From: Liolophura sinensis
Lineage: Eukaryota > Mollusca > Polyplacophora > Chitonida > Chitonidae
NCBI RefSeq assembly: GCF_032854445.1
Contig: NW_027017970.1
Span: forward strand, 62,001-126,000
Direction of reading: 5' to 3'
Length of the DNA: 64,000 nucleotides
In this document: one piece after another, positions 63,131-64,000 of the stretch
How positions within the stretch are numbered: the stretch's first letter is position 1
Layout: each line of letters begins with the position of its first letter
Notes under the pieces: model-generated
What the model saw: the letters and a program-made list of their open reading frames with translations, nothing else
Database searches by the model: none
Told to the model about the DNA's origin: nothing
Program-made: the position numbers and the translations under genes

Positions 63131-64000
63131 TGACTATAAGTTATGTGCCCTTCGGTAGCCCAGAAGACCTGAAATCTTTGGGCCAAGCCCATTTAACTCA
63201 CCCAGCAATTGTGTTACTTCTAAGTCCAAGACAATCTCAATGTCTTTATTTACGTGTAGAAAAACCACACCATTTGTACATAATAAACACAAGGTACTTG
63301 ATACAGTCTGCTGTAAAAAGTACAACTAAACACTGACCCACATTTATAAGGTGCCAAAAGATGCGGAATTGGGCAAGGCATCGGCAGTTGTTAAAAAATT
63401 GCAAATTTTCCTGGTTTCCATGGAGTAAGAGCCGTTGCTACGCACGTGATTATGACATCAATGATCATTGAATTGTCGCTACAGCCAAAACTTTTGTTCG
63501 AAGAGCAACGCGGTTTGCACCATTCGATTTCTCGTCACAAAATACGTCGGATTAGCCTCTTACTAGTAGCACTGGAACAGTTTTTCCACTTTTGCAGTTT
63601 TGCCTGGTCTTTTTGTTAATTGAAATCGGCTACACTGTACTCTGTACAATCGCGACTGGTCATTACTATATTCAACTTTTGACTATAAGTTATGTGCCCT
63701 TCGGTAGCCCAGAAGACGACAAATCTTTGGGCCAAGCCCATTTAACTCACCCAGCAATTGCCTTACTTCTAAGTGCAAGACAATCTCAATGTCTTTATCT
63801 ACGTGTAGAAAAACCAGACCATTTGTACGTGAAAAACACAAGGTACTTGATACAGTCTGCTGTAAAAAGTACAACTGAACACTGACCCACATTTATAAGG
63901 TGCCAAAAGATGCGGAATTGGGCCAGGCATCGACAACTGTTAAAAAATTGCAAATATCCCTGGTTTCCATGGAGTAAGAGCCGTTACTGGGCACGTGATT

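Larger units (their letters stand above)
1..64000 (+). repeat. Tandem satellite array, 549-bp unit, 116 complete copies plus one partial
   Basis: The whole window is direct head-to-tail repetition of one sequence. I followed the anchor word tgactataag (or a one- to three-base variant) from unit to unit. Spacing is 549 bp nearly everywhere, with scattered 548 or 550 bp units caused by single-base indels. Exceptions are one 542-bp unit (3295-3836) and one 547-bp unit (21954-22500). No unit is inverted and no foreign insertion interrupts the phase. Adjacent units differ at a limited set of recurring sites, whereas units several positions apart can be nearly identical, which is the signature of higher-order repeats. 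The array runs off both window edges, so its total length is unknown. The unit matches no satellite, rDNA, snRNA or histone cluster I can recognise. A eukaryotic heterochromatic location is inferred from the structure alone. Confidence 0.98.
41720..64000 (+). repeat. Array domain C (40 units plus a 321-bp partial unit)
   Basis: Unit starts: 41720, 42269, 42819, 43368, 43917, 44466, 45015, 45564, 46113, 46662, 47211, 47761, 48310, 48859, 49408, 49956, 50505, 51054, 51603, 52152, 52702, 53251, 53800, 54349, 54898, 55446, 55995, 56544, 57093, 57641, 58190, 58739, 59288, 59837, 60386, 60935, 61484, 62033, 62582, 63131, 63680. The gaaataaatgatcaat variant is missing. Units with ctgctgtataaag, gtaggccagaagacgac and ttggtgggaga are frequent. 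The domain is organised by three copies of a seven-unit cassette. The last unit is cut by the window edge. Confidence 0.88.

Noticed and set aside
462-63885. Recurring plus-strand open frames of about 97 and 64 codons and minus-strand frames of 63-112 codons in almost every unit, suggesting a tandem gene family
   Set aside because: The 97-codon frame starts at TTG, the long minus frames at GTG or TTG. Frames on both strands overlap the same DNA. Common unit-type variants (ggccaag/ggctaag, ttgggcc/ttgagcc) create or remove stops freely. No signal, domain or family is recognisable.
1-64000. CRISPR array or 5S/45S rDNA, snRNA or histone repeat
   Set aside because: The repeat is contiguous with no spacers, and no rRNA, snRNA or histone sequence is recognisable in the 549-bp unit.

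Overview
The whole 64-kb window is one uninterrupted tandem satellite array. The unit is about 549 bp, always in the same (head-to-tail) orientation, with 116 complete copies and a 321-bp partial copy at the right edge. Phased on the recurring word tgactataag, unit starts run 1, 550, 1099 ... 63680, giving a mean spacing of 548.96 bp. No protein gene, RNA gene, transposon, CRISPR array or single-copy flank is visible. A kilobase-scale satellite with near-identical multi-unit blocks points to a eukaryotic chromosome (centromeric, pericentromeric, subtelomeric or sex-chromosome heterochromatin). I do not recognise the family or species. One unit counted by hand (53251-53799) has about 41.5% G+C and 18 CpG, roughly three quarters of expectation, so CpG is only mildly depleted.

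The units are not interchangeable. Diagnostic variants define three domains. Domain A (1-14268) is marked by units with gtgcaaaaag, cagctgttgaaaaatt and, in four copies, a T11 tract. Domain B (14269-41719) is marked by units with gaaataaatgatcaat, by 'R' units (gaccacagaccc plus gaggaacgcgg) and by the 'L' units that follow them. Domain C (41720-64000) is built around a seven-unit cassette of about 3.84 kb present three times (45015-48858; 48859-53799 with two extra units; 58190-62032). Domain B holds an eight-unit cassette of about 4.39 kb (28545-32935 and 32936-37327), followed by a two-unit duplication and a shortened third copy. Several junctions can be placed within tens of bases, so the window records unequal exchange at whole-unit steps.

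Open frames of 60-160 codons recur in every unit on both strands. Most start at TTG or GTG, they overlap each other, and the same polymorphic sites that define unit types open and close them. I treat them as by-products of the repeat. The most unusual local feature is 22218-23506, where about 18 single-base homopolymer indels cluster in an otherwise faithful copy of 31004-32293. This looks like unpolished long-read consensus rather than biology.
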